Positions 59,984 through 64,000 of a stretch of DNA of 64,000 bases are shown here, one piece after another. How positions within the stretch are numbered: the first letter of the stretch is position 1; each line of letters opens with the position of its first letter. The notes under the pieces are model-generated. The model worked only from the letters and a program-made list of their open reading frames with translations. It was not told the origin of the DNA and did no database searches. Origin of the DNA: Microbacterium hydrocarbonoxydans. GTDB taxonomy: Bacteria; Actinomycetota; Actinomycetes; Actinomycetales; Microbacteriaceae. The translations under genes were made by a program, and so were the position numbers. The stretch lies in assembly GCF_904831005.1 (NCBI RefSeq), contig NZ_LR882982.1, positions 2,046,001-2,110,000 of the forward strand, given 5' to 3'.

Positions 59984-61930
59984 GTGACGACCAATCAGCA
60001 GGCCGACCCCCTCATCGGGCGGCTCGTCGACGGTCGATACCGAGTTCGTGCCCGGATCGCGCGCGGCGGTATGGCGACGGTCTACGTCGCGACCGACCTC
60101 CGCCTCGAACGACGCATCGCGCTCAAGGTGATGCACGCCCACCTCAGCGACGACTCCGCATTCCAGAGCCGGTTCATCCAGGAGGCTCGCGCGGCCGCCC
60201 GTCTCGCCGACCCCCACGTCGTGAACGTCTTCGATCAGGGCCAGGACGGCGAGCTCGCCTATCTGGTGATGGAGTACCTGCCCGGCATCACCCTGCGTGA
60301 GCTCCTGCGCGAGCAGAAGCGGCTCACCGTGCCCCAGACGATCACGATCATGGATGCCGTGCTCGCCGGACTCTCGGCGGCGCACCGCGCAGGCATCGTG
60401 CATCGCGACGTCAAGCCCGAGAACGTGCTGCTCGCCGAAGACGGGCGTATCAAGATCGGGGACTTCGGCCTCGCGAGAGCCACCACGGCGAACACCGCCA
60501 CCGGGCAGCAGCTCCTCGGAACGATCGCCTATCTGGCACCCGAGCTCGTCACGCGGGGCACGGCTGATGCGCGCAGCGACATCTATGCGCTCGGCATCAT
60601 GCTCTACGAGATGCTCGTGGGCGAACAGCCGTACAAGGGCGAGCAGCCCATGCAGATCGCCTTCCAGCACGCGACCGAATCGGTGCCGCGTCCCAGCGTG
60701 CGCAATCCCGGCGTACCGGAGCAGCTCGACGAGCTCGTGCTGTGGGCGACGGAGAAGTCCCCCGACGAGCGCCCCGACGACGCCCAGCAGATGCTCGAGC
60801 GGCTGCGCGAGATCGAACGCGGTCTGGGCATCGCCCCGGCCGTCGCCGCAGCGACGGCTCCGCAGCGCGCCCAGTCCGATTCAGCGGATCTCACCAAGGT
60901 CATGCCGAGCACCATGGTGCTGCCCAGTCCGTCGGCGCCCACGAGCGAGGCGGTCGACAACGCGACTCTGCTACGCCGCCGGTCATCGAAACGGCGCGCA
61001 CGCGGAGCTTTCCTCCTGACCCTCGTACTGCTGCTGGCCACCCTCGCGGGAGGCGTGGGCTGGTGGTTCGGATCCGGTCCGGGTTCGCTGGTCGCAGTGC
61101 CGGGGGTCGCCGGGCACTCGTACGACCAGGCCGCCGCGGCGCTCGAGATGGAAGGATTCGTGCCGGTGCGCGGCGAGGAGAACTCCATCGATGTCGCGCC
61201 GGACGTGGTGATCCGCACGGATCCCGACGAGGGCGCGCGTCTGGACAAAGGCACCGAGATCACGGTGTTCGTCTCCGTGGGCCCCGCGTCGCACACCGTC
61301 GAGGCACTGAACGGCAAGACCGAGCAGGAAGCCAGGGACTATCTGGCGGGGATCGACGTGAATGTGGCGGAGAACCCGCTGATCCTCTTCTCGGATGCTG
61401 AGGCAGGACGCGTGATCAATGCGTTCGTGACTCCCCGCGACGGCGCCGAGGTCTACGGCTGCGGTGACGGCTGCGATCTCCGTGAAGACGACTCGGTCGA
61501 GCTCTATGTGTCGGCAGGGGCCTTCCCCGATGTCGCCGGCATGTCGGTCGATGAGGCGACGAGCACGCTTGCCGACAAGCAGGTCGCCGTGGCCGGCGAG
61601 ATCGACTACCGGTTCAGCAGCGACGTCGACAAGGACATCGTCATCGGCGTGCAGGACCGCGCCGAAGAGGGCAACCGTCGACCCGGAGACACCGTGACTC
61701 TCATCGTGTCCAAGGGTCCGGAGCTCTTCCCCGTCCCCGATGTGACCGATGAGACGCTGGTCGAGGCGAAGCGGATCCTCGAGAACGCCGGCTTCACCGC
61801 GAGCTATGCCGCGTGGGGCGATCTGCCCGGGTTCGCCGAACTCGCTCGCGTGACGGGACAGGACCCCGGCGCTGACAAGCAGCTTCCGCGTGGCGGCAAC
61901 GTCAAGCTGTCGATCCAGCTCTCCGGCTGA
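59984..61930 (+). CDS. pknL: PASTA-domain serine/threonine protein kinase (PknL-like)
   Basis: A transmembrane Hanks-type kinase of 648 residues. The cytoplasmic domain (about 13-275) has the Gly-loop RIARGGMATVY, the ATP lysine Lys48, HRDVKPEN (140-147), DFGLAR and a threonine-rich activation loop (ATTANTATGQQLLGTIAYLAPE). A Thr/Ser linker leads to one membrane helix (about 342-362) and four PASTA repeats (starting about 369, 435, 509 and 579) that bind muropeptides or lipid II. It probably phosphorylates the nearby Rv2175c-like protein. The name rests on synteny; other PASTA kinases such as PknB are an alternative. Confidence 0.9.
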   Translation: MTTNQQADPLIGRLVDGRYRVRARIARGGMATVYVATDLRLERRIALKVMHAHLSDDSAFQSRFIQEARAAARLADPHVVNVFDQGQDGELAYLVMEYLPGITLRELLREQKRLTVPQTITIMDAVLAGLSAAHRAGIVHRDVKPENVLLAEDGRIKIGDFGLARATTANTATGQQLLGTIAYLAPELVTRGTADARSDIYALGIMLYEMLVGEQPYKGEQPMQIAFQHATESVPRPSVRNPGVPEQLDELVLWATEKSPDERPDDAQQMLERLREIERGLGIAPAVAAATAPQRAQSDSADLTKVMPSTMVLPSPSAPTSEAVDNATLLRRRSSKRRARGAFLLTLVLLLATLAGGVGWWFGSGPGSLVAVPGVAGHSYDQAAAALEMEGFVPVRGEENSIDVAPDVVIRTDPDEGARLDKGTEITVFVSVGPASHTVEALNGKTEQEARDYLAGIDVNVAENPLILFSDAEAGRVINAFVTPRDGAEVYGCGDGCDLREDDSVELYVSAGAFPDVAGMSVDEATSTLADKQVAVAGEIDYRFSSDVDKDIVIGVQDRAEEGNRRPGDTVTLIVSKGPELFPVPDVTDETLVEAKRILENAGFTASYAAWGDLPGFAELARVTGQDPGADKQLPRGGNVKLSIQLSG

Positions 61931-62000
61931 CCGCCGCCTGCCCGACGCCCGCCTGCGCGCCCGTGCGCCGACGAGGTCTCGTTTCGGGCCATCACGCGAA

Positions 62001-62036
62001 AGAGTCGCCCTCTCCCCGCGGGGAGAGGGCGACTCT
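62001..62036. terminator. Bidirectional terminator between pknL and DAHP synthase
   Basis: A perfect 17-base inverted repeat (arms 62001-62017 and 62020-62036) around a tiny centre. It is the longest stem in the window and separates two converging genes. Confidence 0.85.
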
Positions 62037-62056
62037 GTCGTCGGTGGCGTCTGGGC

Positions 62057-63397
62057 TCAGCGCTTCTCGAGTTCCTCGGCCACGAGGAACGCCAGTTCGA
62101 GCGACTGCATGTGGTTCAGGCGCGGGTCGCACAGGCTCTCGTAACGGGTCGCGAGGGCCGCCTCGTCGATGTGCTCGGAGCCGCCGAGGCACTCCGTCAC
62201 GTCGTCGCCGGTGAGCTCCACATGGATGCCTCCGGGGAAGGTGTCCGCCGCGCGGTGCGCCTCGAAGAAGCCGCGCACCTCATCGACCACGTCATCGAAG
62301 CGTCGGGTCTTGTAGCCGGTCGGCGTCGTGATGCCGTTTCCGTGCATGGGGTCGGTGACCCACAGCGGCTGGGCACCCGAATCGCGCACGGCCTCGAGAA
62401 GCGGAGGAAGCGCATCGCGGATCTTTCCGGCACCCATGCGCGTGATGAACGTCAGGCGTCCCGGCTCGCGGTTCGGGTCGAGCTTGTCGATCAGCTGCAG
62501 CGCGGTCTCGGGCGTCGTGGAGGGGCCGAGCTTCACACCGATCGGGTTGCGGATCTTCGAGAAGTAGTCCACGTGTGCGCCATCGAGCTCGCGGGTGCGT
62601 TCGCCGATCCACAGGAAGTGCGCCGACGTGTTGAACGGCGTGTCGGTGCGGGAGTCGATGCGCGTCATCGGACGTTCGTAGTCCATCAGCAGGCCCTCGT
62701 GACCCGTGAAGAACTCGACGCGCTTGAGCTCGTCGAAGTCGGCCCCTGCGGCCTCCATGAACTTGATGGCTCGGTCGATCTCGGCAGCCATGCGCTCGTA
62801 GCGCTGGTTGGCCGGGTTCTGCGCGAAGCCCTTGTTCCACGAGTGCACTTCGCGCAGGTCGGCAAAGCCACCCTGTGTGAACGCACGGATGAGGTTCAGG
62901 GTCGACGCCGCGGTGTGGTAGCCCTGCAGCAGGCGGCCGGGATCTGCCCGGCGGGATCCCTCGGTGAAGTCGTAGCCGTTGACGATGTCGCCACGGTATG
63001 CCGGCAGTGTGACATCGCCACGGGTCTCGGTGTCGCTCGAGCGCGGCTTGGCGAACTGGCCCGCCATGCGCCCCATCTTCACGATCGGCATCGACGCGCC
63101 ATAGGTCAGCACGACAGCCATCTGCAGGACGGTCTTGATCCGATTGCGGATCTGATCGGCGGTGGCGCCGGCGAACGTCTCGGCGCAGTCGCCACCCTGG
63201 AGCAGGAACGCCTGCCCGGATGCCGCCCGAGCCAGGCGATCGCGGAGGTTGTCGACCTCGCCGGCGAACACCAGGGGCGGGAGCGCCGCGATCTGAGCGG
63301 AGACCTCGGCGACGCGCTCGGCGTCACCCCACTGAGGCTGCTGTTTGATCGGGAGCGAGCGCCACGCGTCAAGCGCGTCGATGTGGTGCTGGAGCAT
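62057..63397 (-). CDS. aroG: 3-deoxy-7-phosphoheptulonate synthase, class II
   Basis: This enzyme condenses phosphoenolpyruvate with erythrose-4-phosphate, the first step of aromatic amino-acid synthesis. The 446-residue class II (plant/mycobacterial) type shows LQGGDCAETF near residue 65-75, KMGRMAGQFAKPRS, NPIGVKLGPST and HGN in VTDPMHGNG, with metal ligands Cys, His, Glu and Asp distributed as in the family. The ATG has TAGGCT six bases upstream, so a leaderless mRNA is likely. In M. tuberculosis aroG lies just downstream of pknL, the same neighbourhood. Confidence 0.95.
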   Translation of the reverse strand: MLQHHIDALDAWRSLPIKQQPQWGDAERVAEVSAQIAALPPLVFAGEVDNLRDRLARAASGQAFLLQGGDCAETFAGATADQIRNRIKTVLQMAVVLTYGASMPIVKMGRMAGQFAKPRSSDTETRGDVTLPAYRGDIVNGYDFTEGSRRADPGRLLQGYHTAASTLNLIRAFTQGGFADLREVHSWNKGFAQNPANQRYERMAAEIDRAIKFMEAAGADFDELKRVEFFTGHEGLLMDYERPMTRIDSRTDTPFNTSAHFLWIGERTRELDGAHVDYFSKIRNPIGVKLGPSTTPETALQLIDKLDPNREPGRLTFITRMGAGKIRDALPPLLEAVRDSGAQPLWVTDPMHGNGITTPTGYKTRRFDDVVDEVRGFFEAHRAADTFPGGIHVELTGDDVTECLGGSEHIDEAALATRYESLCDPRLNHMQSLELAFLVAEELEKR

Positions 63398-63403
63398 GTG
63401 TCC

Positions 63404-63409
63404 AGCCTA
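63404..63409 (-). promoter_or_regulatory. Candidate -10 element of DAHP synthase (leaderless)
   Basis: TAGGCT on the minus strand, six bases before the ATG. Confidence 0.45.
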
Positions 63410-63434
63410 GTGCGCGCGGGTGGGGCCGGATGCC

Positions 63435-64000
63435 CTACGAGCGCCGTGTGACACGCGTGGGAAGCCGGTCCTTGACGGTCGATGCGTAGACGTCGTCGTA
63501 CTCCTGCTCCCCCAGCCGCTGCAGCGCGACCATGATCTCGTCGGTGACGGATCGGAGGATGTATCGGTCGTTCTCCATGCCCGCGTATCGCGAGAAGTCC
63601 AGCGGCTCGCCGATGACGATCCCGACGCGAACCACTCGCGGCAGCCGCTGGCCGATCGGCATGGCCGTGTCGGTGTCGACCATGATCACGGGAATGACGG
63701 GGACCTTGGCCTCCAGCGCCATGCGCGCAAGACCGGTCCGCCCTCGGTAGAGCTTGCCGTCGGGGCTGCGGGTGCCCTCGGGGTATATGCCGAGCAGGTC
63801 ACCGCTGCCGAGGACCTGCAGGCCCGTGTTGAGCGAGGCCTCGGATGCCTTGCCCCCCGACCGGTCGATCGGGATCTGCCCCGTCGCCTTCATGAAGAAC
63901 TTCGTCGCCCAGCCTTTGATGCCGCGCCCGGTGAAGTAGTCGCTCTTCGCGAGGAACGACATCGATCGGTCGATCATCAGCGGGAGGAAGATCGAATCGG
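63435..64000 (-). CDS. 1-acyl-sn-glycerol-3-phosphate acyltransferase family protein (5' end cut by window edge)
   Basis: A PlsC-type acyltransferase that puts a second acyl chain on lysophosphatidate, or a related phospholipid acyltransferase. Visible are DSIFLPLMIDRS (the segment after the HX4D catalytic motif, which lies outside the window), AKSDYFTGRGIKGW, IPIDRSGG, the phosphate-binding YPEGTRSPDGKLYRGRTGLARMAL and PVIPVIMVDTD. The start codon is beyond base 64000, so the protein is at least 188 residues. It is transcribed in the same direction as the DAHP synthase and lies 37 bases upstream of it. Confidence 0.9.
   Translation of the reverse strand, partial: DSIFLPLMIDRSMSFLAKSDYFTGRGIKGWATKFFMKATGQIPIDRSGGKASEASLNTGLQVLGSGDLLGIYPEGTRSPDGKLYRGRTGLARMALEAKVPVIPVIMVDTDTAMPIGQRLPRVVRVGIVIGEPLDFSRYAGMENDRYILRSVTDEIMVALQRLGEQEYDDVYASTVKDRLPTRVTRRS

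Noticed and set aside
1..64000. CRISPR array, tRNA, rRNA, insertion sequence, prophage, toxin-antitoxin or restriction system
   Set aside because: No repeat-spacer pattern, no tRNA-like cloverleaf in any intergenic gap, and no transposase, integrase or defence genes were recognised.

Overview
The window is a gene-dense, high-GC stretch of a Gram-positive actinobacterial chromosome, most likely Microbacterium or a close relative in the Microbacteriaceae. The reasons are a bc1-aa3 supercomplex cluster (ctaE-qcrCAB, ctaF, ctaD, ctaC), Wag31/DivIVA and SepF next to ftsZ, a PASTA kinase beside an Rv2175c-type protein, and wide use of GTG/TTG starts and apparently leaderless promoters. Genus is an inference from gene content and order. 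I see no rRNA, tRNA, CRISPR array, insertion sequence or prophage. Every gap between genes is under 300 bases. uvrA is cut by the left edge and an acyltransferase gene by the right edge.

Layout. 0-7 kb: uvrA (partial), an OhrR-like MarR regulator divergent from a small Cys-containing protein, a TfoX-like protein, uvrB, a DUF4126 membrane protein, an MFS transporter and coaE. 7-13.8 kb: a tightly coupled six-gene module for sulfur or carbon nutrition (sulfonate-type ABC ATPase, binding protein and permease, then an acetyl-CoA synthetase, an O-acetylhomoserine sulfhydrylase and a CoA-binding protein). It sits between rpsA and coaE, which I recall as near neighbours in other actinobacteria. 13.9-18.5 kb: rpsA, a stand-alone 5'-3' exonuclease, a PHP protein and trpD. 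18.7-28.2 kb: respiratory chain genes, interrupted by ridA, a GNAT gene and a rhodanese gene, then the Fe-S protein gene erpA. 28.3-40 kb: an M20 peptidase, DUF3043, pyrD, nrdR, hisD, a large membrane protein of unknown function, dnaE, a pseudouridine synthase and lspA. 40-56.3 kb: the division and cell wall cluster, read on the minus strand as mraZ-rsmH-ftsL-ftsI-murF-mraY-murD-ftsW-murG-murC-ftsQ-ftsZ-yggS-sepF-yggT-divIVA. murE is missing from its usual place. 56.5-64 kb: DUF3040, a polyprenyl diphosphate synthase, an Rv2175c-like regulator, a LysM cell wall protein, a PknL-type kinase, a class II DAHP synthase and an acyltransferase.

How the genes work together. The 40-64 kb block makes lipid II precursors, builds the divisome and polar growth machinery, and probably couples them to a wall-sensing kinase. 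The 18.7-28.2 kb block carries electrons from quinol to oxygen. Much of the rest is DNA repair and replication (uvrA, uvrB, dnaE, nrdR, pyrD).

The most interesting unexplained signals are: a recurrent TANNNT hexamer placed 6-7 bases before start codons; a divergent promoter pair with a palindrome at the MarR gene; an iron-box-like motif shared by ctaE and ctaC; a palindrome upstream of ftsZ; an evident MraZ box plus a second repeat cluster on the other strand; the sulfur module; and the absence of murE.
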